64,000 nucleotides of DNA from the NCBI RefSeq assembly GCF_024323335.1, contig NC_066579.1:236581475-236645474 (forward strand), in the 5' to 3' direction. The DNA is from Lathyrus oleraceus (lineage: Eukaryota; Streptophyta; Magnoliopsida; Fabales; Fabaceae). Position numbers and translations under genes: made by a program. A model generated the notes under the pieces. It had not been told where the DNA came from, ran no database searches, and was given only the letters and a program-made list of their open reading frames with translations. Below are positions 48,001 to 57,700 of the stretch, in pieces; the first letter of the stretch is position 1; each line of letters begins with the position of its first letter.

Positions 48001-48358
48001 AGTGGCGTACGCTGAGCAGAGAAAGCCAGGTGTTTCAATTACTTCTTACAAACAGGCTAAGGAGGTTGTTGATTCTGGAAAAGCTGAAGGCTGGGGCAAG
48101 ATGGTGGATTTGCCGGTTAAAGAAGACAAATTTGGCGTTGGTTATGAGCCTCTCCAAGCAGAGCAGAATGGTCAAGCGGGTCCGAGTACCTTTACCAGCG
48201 CTGGGCTGATGAATCATGGTGACGTCTCCGCAACCAGTAGTGAAGACTGTGACAGTGATTGCGATTTGGACAACTGGGTTCGCCCGTGTGCACCAGGGGG
48301 GTCTATCAACAACTGGACGGCTGAAGAAGTGGTTCAAGTTACTCTTCTGACAGAGTAA
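45035..48358 (+). CDS. gag-pro: Gag-Pro polyprotein of E3 (capsid, zinc knuckle, aspartic protease)
   Basis: 1107 residues, no stop. The start is the first in-frame ATG (MDQFQAELAEM), opening a coiled coil. The capsid domain spans about residues 160-300 (CPRTHVQAYYRKI, YFFQDSLSGASLDWY, WRDLGEAFLRQYKHNMDMAP, FKEYAQRWRELA). A Gln-rich linker is near 380-402. The knuckle is a variant CX2HX5HX4C (C456, H459, H465, C470) where the usual form is CX2CX4HX4C; E2 has the same spacing. The protease has DTGSS at 849-853 and SCLLGRPWIH downstream. The acidic C-terminus is followed by the TAA, which lies in the 5' splice site (GA|GTAATT). Unspliced RNA thus gives Gag-Pro; spliced RNA gives Gag-Pro-Pol. 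Acts in the cytoplasm, forming the particle. Confidence 0.95.
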   Translation: MDQFQAELAEMKASMAQFMNMMQGVAQGQEELRAMVQRQEAANPPTNHAPPEGGPVNDNNVAAAVPVNNYAVGDELGGIRINGQPIVPDVANARVVRAPARNPVPIVDRQEDMFSLLSEDEDVLGRVNERDRKVEALAEKIRAMESQNSLGFDVTNMGLVEGLRIPHKFKAPSFDKYNGTSCPRTHVQAYYRKISAYTDDEKMWMYFFQDSLSGASLDWYMELKRDSIRCWRDLGEAFLRQYKHNMDMAPSRTQLQSLCQKSNESFKEYAQRWRELAARVQPPMLERELTDMFIGTLQGVFMDRMGSCPFGSFSDVVICGERTESLIKAGKIQDAGSSSSRKPFVGAPRRREGETNAVQHRRDQNRIEYRQAAAVTIPTPQPRQQQQRVQQPQQHQQPQQRPFRPRQKLQADRKFDPLPMSYAELLPELLRLGMIELRTMAPPTVLPPGYDANARCDFHSGAPGHHTEKCRALQHKVQDLIDAKAINFAPVPNVVNNPMPQHGGHRVNNIEGKEAEDLIVNVDDVQTSLLVVKGRLLNGGVYPGCDENCLGCAESENGCDQLRTGIQGMMDEGCLQFSRAVKDRGTASTITIYFKPSEERGQRVVSAPAANGTPVTIPVPVTISVPTTIVASERRAVENSRAVPWKYDNAHRNYRRAESQTRPVSQTPVTIGLPNRVPATIGPAVDNVGGPGGFTRSGRLFAPQPLRDNNAEALARAKGKQAVVEEEPVQKEAPEGSFEKDVEEFMKIIKKSDYKIVDQLNQTPSKISILSLLMCSEAHRNALLKMLNLAYVPQEISVNQLEGVMANVSTRHGVGFTNLDLPPEGRNHNKALHITMECKGAVLSHVLVDTGSSLNVLPKQILRKIDAEGFVLNPSDLIVRAFDGSKRSVCGEVTLPVKIGPEVFDIIFYVMDIQPAYSCLLGRPWIHAAGAVSSTLHQKLKYVWNGQIVTECGEEEILVSHLSSFKYVEVDGEIHETLCQAFETVALEKVAYAEQRKPGVSITSYKQAKEVVDSGKAEGWGKMVDLPVKEDKFGVGYEPLQAEQNGQAGPSTFTSAGLMNHGDVSATSSEDCDSDCDLDNWVRPCAPGGSINNWTAEEVVQVTLLTE

Positions 48359-48610
48359 TTTTCTGTTGTTTTGTCATTTTGCATGAAAATCCTACGTTCT
48401 GCCCAAGGCGTAGTGATTCATTTTTGTAGGGCCTCATCATGTTTTAATGATTATCATTAATGAAGGACATTTTTTGAACAAACTTTATGATCCTTGTCTT
48501 TCTATTTTTTGTTTTCATTTTTCTTTTTCAAAAACAATAAAAATGGCAATGTTTTTTGTTTTTGTGACTTTATTGAACTCTTTTTCTAAAACAAAGCATC
48601 AAACATGCAG
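48355..48610 (+). other. Predicted Ogre intron (E3)
   Basis: Donor GA|GTAATT, acceptor AAACATGCAG; 256 nt, T-rich. The two donor-side bases GA plus A from the acceptor side make one Glu codon, so gag-pro and pol join in frame. The phase is the same as in E1 and E2 although the sequence differs. Confidence 0.8.
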
Positions 48611-51600
48611 AAGCGATCTTATGGCATTCACTATGAACAGTTCTGTTATGGCTCAGTATGATTTCGATAATCCCATTTACCAAGCTGAAGAGGAGAGTGA
48701 GGAAGACTGTGAACTCCCTGCAGAATTGGCCAGATTACTGAAGCAGGAGGAAAGGGTCATCCAACCTCATCAGGAGGAGTTGAAAACTGTTAATTTGGGT
48801 ACTGAGGACGACAAAAAAGAAATCAAGATTGGGGCTGCTTTAGAGGACTCTGTCAAGAGGAGGCTGATTGAGATGCTGAGAGAATATGTGGAAGTGTTCG
48901 CCTGGTCGTACCAAGATATGCCTGGTTTAGATACAGACATTGTGGTGCATCGATTACCTCTTAGGGAAGGATGTCCTTCGGTCAAGCAGAAGCTTCGTAG
49001 AACGAGTCCTGACATGGCAACTAAGATCAAGGAAGAGGTTCAGAAGCAGTGGGATGCAGGTTTTCTGGCTGTTACCAGTTATCCACCGTGGGTGGCCAAC
49101 ATCGTTCCTGTGCCGAAGAAGGATGGTAAAGTCAGAATGTGTGTCGATTACCGAGATTTGAATAGAGCGAGTCCGAAAGATGATTTCCCATTACCTCACA
49201 TTGATGTATTGGTTGATAATACGGCTCAATCCTCGGTATTCTCTTTCATGGATGGTTTCTCCGGATATAATCAGATCAAGATGGCGCCAGAGGACATGGA
49301 AAAGACGACATTCATTACACCTTGGGGCACGTTCTGCTACAAAGTGATGCCATTTGGGCTGAAGAATGCTGGTGCTACCTATCAGAGGGCAATGACGACT
49401 CTCTTTCATGACATGATGCACAAAGAGATTGAAGTGTACGTAGACGATATGATTGCAAAGTCGCAGACAGAAGAGGAGCACCTGGTTAATTTGCAGAAGC
49501 TGTTTGATCGGTTGAGAAAGTTCAAGCTGAGGTTGAATCCGAACAAGTGTACGTTTGGGGTAAGATCAGGGAAGCTTTTAGGCTTCATTGTCAGTGAGAA
49601 AGGGATTGAGGTTGATCCAGCAAAAGTCAAAGCTATTCAAGAGATGCCTGAACCAAAAACGGAGAAGCAAGTCCGTGGGTTTTTAGGGAGATTGAATTAC
49701 ATTGCAAGGTTCATATCTCATCTAACTGCTACATGTGAACCAATTTTCAAACTGCTCAGAAAGAATCAAGCGATCAAGTGGAATGATGATTGTCAGAAAG
49801 CTTTTGACAAAATCAAGGAGTATTTACAGAAACCTCCAATCCTTATACCTCCAGTTCCAGGGAGACCTCTGATAATGTACCTGTCAGTGACTGAGAACTC
49901 GATGGGGTGTGTATTGGGACAGCATGACGAGTCTGGTCGAAAAGAGCATGCCATATACTACCTTAGCAAAAAGTTTACCGACTGTGAAACAAGATATTCA
50001 CTGCTCGAGAAAACTTGCTGTGCTTTGCCCTGGGCTGCTCGCCGACTAAGACAGTATATGTTGAACCATACTACCTTATTGATTTCTAAGATGGATCCAG
50101 TGAAGTACATCTTTGAGAAACCAGCTCTCACCGGACGTGTTGCCCGTTGGCAGATGATCTTAACAGAGTATGACATTCAGTACACGTCACAGAAGGCCAT
50201 CAAGGGTAGTATTCTGTCAGATTACCTTGCCGAGCAACCGATTGAAGATTATCAGCCTATGATGTTTGAATTCCCTGATGAAGACATCATGTATCTCAAG
50301 ATGAAAGATTGCGAAGAGCCTCTTGTCGAGGATGGACCGGACCCGGATGACAAATGGACACTGATGTTTGATGGGGCTGTGAATATGAATGGTAACGGTG
50401 TTGGGGCAGTGCTGATCAATCCTAAAGGTGCTCATATACCTTTTTCTGCCAGATTGACGTTTGACGTCACCAACAACGAAGCTGAGTATGAGGCTTGTAT
50501 CATGGGGATAGAAGAAGCCATTGATCTGAGGATCAAAACTCTTGATATATTTGGAGATTCCGCTCTAGTGGTCAATCAAGTCAACGGAGATTGGAATACG
50601 AACCAGCCGCATTTGATTCCGTATAGAGATTACACCAGAAGAATACTGACGTTCTTCAAGAAAGTAAAGTTGTATCATGTCCCCCGGGATGAGAATCAAA
50701 TGGCGGATGCTTTGGCAACTTTGTCGTCTATGATCAAAGTTCATTGGTGGAATCATGTGCCACATGTTGCGGTGAATCGACTTGAGAGACCTGCGTATGT
50801 GTTTGCAGCCGAGTCTGTTGTGATTGATGAGAAGCCGTGGTATTATGACATCAAGAATTTCCTCAAGACTCAGGAGTACCCTGAAGGTGCGTCGAAGAAC
50901 GACAAGAAAACCCTGAGGAGGCTAGCTGGAAGCTTCTATTTGAATCAGGATGATGTGCTATACAAAAGGAACTTTGACATGGTCTTGCTCAGATGCGTGG
51001 ATAGACACGAAGCAGACATGTTATTGCAAGAAGTGCACGAGGGTTCGTTTGGTACCCATGCTGGTGGTCATGCAATGTCGAAGAAATTGCTGAGAGCTGG
51101 TTATTACTGGATGACTATGGAATCCGATTATTTCAAGTATGCTCGGAAGTGCCATAAGTGTCAAATCTATGCTGATAAGGTGCATGTACCACCAAGCCCT
51201 CTGAATATCATGAATTCGCCTTGGCCGTTTGCCATGTGGGGCATTGATATGATTGGGAAGATCGAGCCTACTGCTTCGAATGGACATCGCTTCATCTTGG
51301 TTGCGATTGATTATTTCACCAAGTGGGTAGAAGCAGCTTCCTATGCTAACGTTACCAAACAAGTGGTTACCCGGTTCATCAAGAAAGAAATCATCTGTCG
51401 TTATGGAGTTCCTGAGAGAATCATCACTGACAATGGTTCGAATCTCAACAACAAGATGATGAAAGAGCTTTGTAAAGATTTCAAGATTGAACATCACAAT
51501 TCTTCTCCTTATAGACCGAAGATGAATGGTGCTGTAGAAGCAGCAAACAAGAATATCAAGAAGATTGTGCAGAAGATGGTCGTTACGTACAAGGATTGGC

Positions 51601-52088
51601 ATGAGATGCTGCCTTTCGCTTTGCATGGGTACCGTACCTCAGTACGTACGTCGACCGGGGCAACCCCTTACTCCCTTGTGTATGGTATGGAAGCTGTTCT
51701 ACCTGTTGAAGTGGAGATTCCTTCTCTGAGAGTTTTGTTGGATGTCAAGCTGGACGAAGCTGAGTGGATTCGAACAAGGTTTAACGAGTTGAGCCTTATC
51801 GAAGAAAGACGGTTAGCAGCTGTATGCCATGGACAGTTGTATCAGAGAAGGATGAAGCGAGCCTTTGATCAGAAAGTGCATCCTCGAAACTATCAGGTCG
51901 GTGATTTAGTGTTGAAGAGGATCCTCCCTCCCGGTGCAGACAACAGGGGCAAGTGGACTCCTAACTATGAAGGTCCGTATGTTGTGAAGAAGGTCTTCTC
52001 CGGTGGAGCCTTGATGCTTACAACTATGGATGGTGAAGATTTTCCGTCTCCTGTCAACTCAGATGTAGTCAAAAAATACTTCGCATAA
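48611..52088 (+). CDS. pol: Pol of E3 (reverse transcriptase, dual RNase H, integrase)
   Basis: 1158 complete codons after the acceptor, uninterrupted. RT: MCVDYRDLNRASPKDDFPLP, SFMDGFSGYNQIKMAPEDME, YVDD at residues 276-279. The RT-linked RNase H (MGCVLGQHDESGRKEHAIYY) is at about 410-530. The second, archaeal-type RNase H, the mark of the Tat lineage, has D587, E625 (or neighbours), D649 and D699. Integrase: zinc module H809, H816 and CHKC; catalytic D879, D940, E976 (DDX35E); C-terminal GPY-type module (GKWTPNYEGPYVV). It ends VKKYFA. Pol is translated only as a fusion after splicing; the open frame upstream of 48611 is intronic. It copies element RNA into DNA and inserts it. All key residues are present. 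Confidence 0.95.
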
Positions 52089-52097
52089 ATCGACCCG

Positions 52098-52291
52098 CTG
52101 GACAAAAGAATAAAAGAGTCCAGGCAAAAAAAGGGCATCCCGGCGAACCAAAAAAACAGAAAGAAAAGGTTCGGGCAAAAATTAGGGATAAAAATGAAAA
52201 AATTCGTACACCCGGTAAGTCGAAAACCCGCAAGGGCGGCTTAGGCAAAAATGGGTATCCCGGTGGATTGAAAACCCGAAAGGGCGATCCA
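52098..52291 (+). other. Four stem-loops directly after pol (E3)
   Basis: CTGGAC/GTCCAG (52098-52103 with 52118-52123), CGAACC/GGTTCG (52144-52149 with 52168-52173), TAAG/CTTA with inner CCC-GCAA-GGG (52216-52219 with 52240-52243), and TGGAT/ATCCA with inner CCC-GAAA-GGG (52264-52268 with 52287-52291). Nearly all are followed by GGCAAAA; the second has GGGCAAAA. The stem of the fourth is fully Watson-Crick where E1 and E2 have a G-U pair. Confidence 0.75.
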
Positions 52292-53631
52292 GGCAAAAGT
52301 TAGGGATTAAAGCGAAGACTACAGTCTGAGTTGTCTGTACTTCATCGAGCTTTGTCGTCTGCCATCTCGAAAGATGTGATCTGTCCAGTCATTCTTCTCA
52401 GAAAGCAAGGAGTTGGGAGGAAAACTGATGATCTGTGAGTTATAACAGAGTTGGGAAATAGTGGATGCCGTGTTCACATTGCCATTAGGATAGATTTTTC
52501 CTTTTGTGCGCAATTACCTCTTTCTAGGAATTGCTTCCCAATGTATTTGCCTCTTCAGGCACATTTTCAATCAATAAAAATCGTTATTCAGATAAACAGC
52601 TTCTTTGTTTTTATTTTTACTGTTTTGTTTGCAAAAATGTCCGAATTTTTGATAAGCATTGCATATAAAAACATGAAGGCTAAACAATAACTCGCAGGAT
52701 GGCGAAACATTTGAAAATTATTTTGAATGTTGAGGACACTTGAACGTATCTTGTCCATGTCTCCCCTGGGGGCAGTTTGTTGTGCTGTTTTTCAAGTTGA
52801 CATCTGTGAGGACGTTTCCTCAACAGATATTTTCCCCAAGCAAGTTTGGAAGCTATCAGAGCTATGTTCCCCTACAGAGACGTCTGTGGATAGTGCCTTC
52901 TATTTCCAGCAGATCTAAGGATTGCCTATCCCCAGCAGACCTGTATTTGCCGATTTCCTCCCCGAGTGAGGCAGGATCATTTGAGATTTATCTCCAGCAT
53001 TTACCCTACCTGTGGACTGAAGGATATCCCTAGCGGAGTTTACCTTTCCCCAGCAGCAGGTGCTATTCCTCAACATGAGTGTGAAGTCGTTTCGCCATTC
53101 CTCAAGCAGAGTTCCCCGCAGAGTATTTCCTCAAGCAGAGTCTCCCTACAGAGTTGGAGTATCCGATCAGTTCTGGCTCCCCAGCCGGAGTTTTTCATCA
53201 TTTTGCATTTTGCATGTAGTAATCATTGCATCCTCAAAAATTGCGTAGCATTCCCATTCAACATGGAGCATTACGCCATAGAAAAATTCAAACATATGCA
53301 TTCATGTGTTAACTTCACCAGACCGTATCCCCGGCAGAGGCGGATCATTTCGTTCAACATCAGCGCAGCAAGACTGCTACAGTTGCTCTTGACAGCATTC
53401 AAAATTGTTTATTCCCCACAGAGGTTTATTTCCTCACCCGATGGTGACAGAGGTTCATTTCCTCACCCGATGGTGACAGAGGTTTATTTCCTCACCCGAT
53501 GGTGACAGAAAGTTTGTTTCTCCTCAGTGAGACCCCCAGCAAGTGGTCAACCTTGCCTTGACATATCTCAGATGTCGTTTTTGTGATACCAGTAAGTGTC
53601 ATGCCAGCAACCGCGTGTGCTTATTCATTTT
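52292..53631 (+). repeat. E3 3' region, first part
   Basis: No gene. It contains TCCCCAGCAG-type motifs (52929, 53047) and many CAGAGT-like words. Three tandem 29 bp units lie at 53425-53453, 53454-53482 and 53483-53511, each with the hairpin TCACC/GGTGA around CGAT. Confidence 0.6.
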
Positions 53632-54644
53632 TGGTGTCGGTAAACACCATTGTTTCGGTGTCGGTAAACATCGAGTATTTTCTCCAGTCATCAGTAAATG
53701 TCTGGTCATCATTTTTGGTGTCGGTAAACACCATTGTTTCGGTGTCTGTAAACATCGAGTATTTTCTCCAATCATCGGTAAATGTCTGGTCATTTTTGAT
53801 GTCGGTAAACATCATCTTTCGATGTCGGTAAACATCGAGTATTTCTTTCAGTCATCGGTAAATGTCTGATAAATCCCCAGCTAGAAATCCCCAGTAGAGT
53901 CATCTGTGAATGTCCTATCTGGTTTCCAGTTGCAAATATTCGTATCTTCCCAATAATTTTCTCATTCCCAGTCATCGGTAAATGTCTGGTCATTTCTTTG
54001 GATGTCGGTAAACATCATCTTTCGATGTCGGTAAACATCGTGTCCCACCCCAGTCATCGGTAAATGTCTGGTCATTCTTTTGATGTCGGTAAACATCATC
54101 TTTCGATGTCGGTAAACGTCGAGTCACATCCCAGTCATCGGTAAATGTCTGGTCGTGAAATCAAGATCCCCAGAAGTCGTCGGTAAACGTCTTGTCTGGT
54201 ATCACCACAAAGAGTTTATTCCTCCCCAAGTGGAGATGCCATCGGTAAATGGCCCCGTGTTCTTCGATATCGGTAAATATCGAATTCCCAGCTGCAGCAG
54301 CCATCGGTGAATGGTCTTGCTGAGTTGACATCGGTAAATGTCAAGTTTCTTTGAAGCCACCATCGGTAAATGGTCCTGCTTCCTTTCAACATCAAATTTG
54401 TTTTCCCAGCAGCCATCGGTAAATGGTTGTGCTGAAGTTGATATCGGTAAATATCAAAGTTTCCAATTTTAACCATCGGTAAATGGTTTTGCTTTTCAGA
54501 AGTTTATTTTCCCCAGCCACCATCGGTAAATGGTCTCGCTGAAGTTGATATCAGCAAATATCAAGTTTCCAGTTCTCCAACCATCGGTAAATGGTTTTGC
54601 TTTTGCTGAAGCTGTCAATTGCAGGCGTCGTCGGTAAATGACGT
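53632..54644 (+). repeat. CGGTAA hairpin array of E3
   Basis: About two dozen short inverted repeats around the same hexanucleotide CGGTAA. Examples: TGGTGT/ACACCA (53632-53649 and 53716-53733), CGGTGT/ACATCG (53656-53673), TGATGT/ACATCA (53797-53814), TCGATGT/ACATCGA (53819-53838), GCCAT/ATGGC (54238-54253), TTCGATAT/ATATCGAA (54263-54284), TTGACAT/ATGTCAA (54325-54344), TTGATAT/ATATCAA (54438-54457), AACCAT/ATGGTT (54471-54488 and 54579-54596), and GCGTCGT/ATGACGT with G-U pairs (54625-54644). A further class is CCAGtCAT/ATGtCTGG with one T-T mismatch (about 54050). At 54545-54564 the loop has changed to CAGCAA but the 7 bp stem is kept. Confidence 0.85.
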
Positions 54645-54762
54645 GGTTCTTTTGTATCATATCCAGTACTGTGCAAATTCTACGGTTCTTTGGTATTCAA
54701 TCCCTGTTTACCCTGAAAGTCTGACAGCCGTTGCTATCATCCGTTCGGGTTCCCAGCTGATT

Positions 54763-54775
54763 GAATAGGGGCAGC
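54763..54775 (+). promoter_or_regulatory. Polypurine tract of E3
   Basis: GAATAGGGGCAGC lies directly before the 3' LTR. The core AATAGGGGCA is the same as in E1. Confidence 0.75.
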
Positions 54776-57700
54776 TGTAGCACCTCAAATTTGCACCTAC
54801 CATTATACATACATTTTCATACTAGGTCATAGCATATCATGGTCCATTGCATAGCATTTGCATTGTCCCTCAGTTGCCTCAAGAGCAAGCAATCAAGAAT
54901 CAGGTCAAACTAATCTCCTGATCAGTCAACCAAGCAAGCAAAGGAATTTCTCATTGAATCAAGGCCTAGGGTTTGTCCAACAAGTTCACATGACTTGGAG
55001 GTCTATTTGAAGTATTTTAGGCAAGGGTTGAAGGCTCAGAGGTCAGCAGTTCATACACAGACAGTCAAAAAACCTAAAAAGTCAACTGTCAGTCAAGGCA
55101 GTGGATGGTGGTCATTCTTGTGGAATTTGGGCACCATGGTCAATAATCAAGAGTTCATACAACTTGGGACATCATTTGAAGTCAAGTCCTCAAGGAATTA
55201 GGGTTTGGAAGTCATCAGTCAATGCACAATTAGACAGAAACCCTAGAAGTCAACTGTTGGTCAACTGTCCATTTAATCAGTGATTGGACGATTGGAATTG
55301 GTTTGTGGGAGTTCATTCATGTCCAAATAGTCATCATATATCATGCCAAACACCATCATGGAAGAATTTGAAGCCAGATCATAAATTTCCCAAAACGGAA
55401 ACTGGGCCTGTAACTGAAACTTACCAAAAATGGAAAGTTTTGATCCTCAAGCTTACATCATGATACAAGCCTCAAATGAATTTTTGCCCAACATGAAAGT
55501 TGAAGATCTTGTTCTCCCATTTCCAAAAAGTCCTAGAACTCTCAATTCCCATGTGTGGTTGGCAAGTTATGATCGAATCGATTTCAGAAAATCTTGAACT
55601 TCAAAGGGCCATATCTCTCAAACCGTTTGGCCAATTTTGGTGGGGTTTTTTCCTACAAGTCACATTTGATCCCCTCTTTCCAAAAATATAAATTTCATGT
55701 GCCAAAACTTCACCAATCAAAATGGCATATTTTGACTTTTCTCATTTAAATGAAAGTTTGACCAAGAGTTGACTTTTTGATTTAAACATTTTTTCAACAT
55801 TTGGCCAATTGGAACAGCTCATAAATGTCATTTAGAATGTGTTTGCAAAGTCGAATTATGCAGCACATTTGAATCTATACTTGGTTGCTTGAATTACAAG
55901 AAAGGTACAAATGCACCATACTTGTCCATGCCTTGCCTTGTACCTCAAAAGGACAGCATTGTGCATCATTTTTTCTGTCATTTGTGAACCTAATTAGCAG
56001 CCTAACCAACAGCAAAACAAGGGGCCATACTAACTTGCCTAAAATTTGGAAAGTGAAGGTACTTTGCAACCATCCATCCATGCTTCCACAACCATACTTG
56101 TACCACCACATTGCAGATTTTTGCCCATGATTTTCTGTCAAAACCAGACAGTAACAGCATGGCTTTCCCTCTTTTTTCCTGTCATGAGTAACATATTGCA
56201 GCAGAAAAGCCAAAGGGACTTCATTCATTTTTGACTCAGCATTTTCCTCCTCAAATTAAAACAACAGCCAACAGCAGGTTTTAGCAAGAGGATTTTTCTG
56301 TCATTATGAGGACTGGTAGCAGCAGCAATAGGTGGCACACAATTCTCTCTCAAAATTGCCCATGCTGTTGAAAACTAGAGCATCATCCAACAGCAGGCAC
56401 ATTTTTCATTTTTCTGTAAAAGATAAAAACTCCTAATTAGCATCCATCACGAACCATTTTTTTTTTTGGGGCCAAGGCAAATTGATTGTGCAACCTCATT
56501 TTATCCAAAACTGATCATACTGTCAAGAACCCCTAAGAAAAAAACTGGCTTTTGCTTAAACATCATATCTTCCTCACTTTCTGGCCTGGCATTAGCAGCA
56601 GCTTCAAAAACACTCTTCACTAATCCTCATAACCTCACTTGCATTTTGCCAAGCCTGGCCTTGCATTGCCTAAAGAAACCCTGCCATGCCACCAACTGCA
56701 CAAAAAACCAAAGATGAAGAGCCTCACTATCTGTCATGAAGCTAACAGCCACAAGCCATGACCAACTGCACTCACCCTTTGCCTTGCACATTGTTCTGCA
56801 CCACTTCCCTGCCATAACAAAACCAGTAGCAGACCAACCAAACCCCTCTCACACTCTCTCCAACTCACCCTGCTATTGGCAGTGCATTGGCCCTGTCCAA
56901 AAAGCACAAAAACAAACCAGTAGCATAGCCAACCCTACCTTGCCTTGCTAACATGACATAAAACCTGCTAACCAACAAAACCTTGTACTCTCAAAAACCC
57001 TACACTGCACCTTCAAAACCTTACAAACACAACAAACTAACCTGGCCATGAAAAACCAGTCACACCCTCCCAAATCACATTTGGCTACTTGCATTTGAAC
57101 TTCACTTGGCCAAACTCCAAAGAACCTGTCCAACTCAAAACCAAGCCTTGCATTTGGACCATATTCCCTCATCCTTTTCTGTCAAAACCAAGCACTAGCT
57201 GCAGCCAACATAACTTAGCAAATCCAATCAATCTTTCATTCACCTTGTTCGACCTTCCTGTTGGCAGATGGAAAAAGCTATCAAAACTCAATAATCTCAA
57301 AAAGACCAACATAACACTACAGCAGAGAATTTGATCCACCTTGCCCTCACCTTGCTTTTGCTGTCCAAAACTAGCAGCCACAAGAAACAATCTTGCCTTG
57401 CCAACCCATAGCAGCAGACCAAATCACCTTCACTTACTCCCTCATTTCTTAACCTGGCCTAGGCATTTACACTCCACTCAAACCTCACCCTTGCTATGCA
57501 TTTTCATTTTGCTGTCAAACACCAAAACCACACCTTGACCTTGTCTTGTTGGTTCATCATCAAAGAGGTTGAACATTGAATTCCACTCCAAGCATCCACA
57601 AGGCACAAGAACTTCACCAGTCATCATCAAGAAGGCCATTGGACAAACTGTCTCACTTCAATAGTAACAAACAACATCAAGGACACAAACTGCCCTTCAA

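Noticed and set aside
53632..54644. Regular CGGTAA repeats as a CRISPR-like array
   Set aside because: Plant nuclear context, no cas genes, units of irregular spacing, and the repeated word is a hairpin loop rather than a constant repeat with unique spacers.
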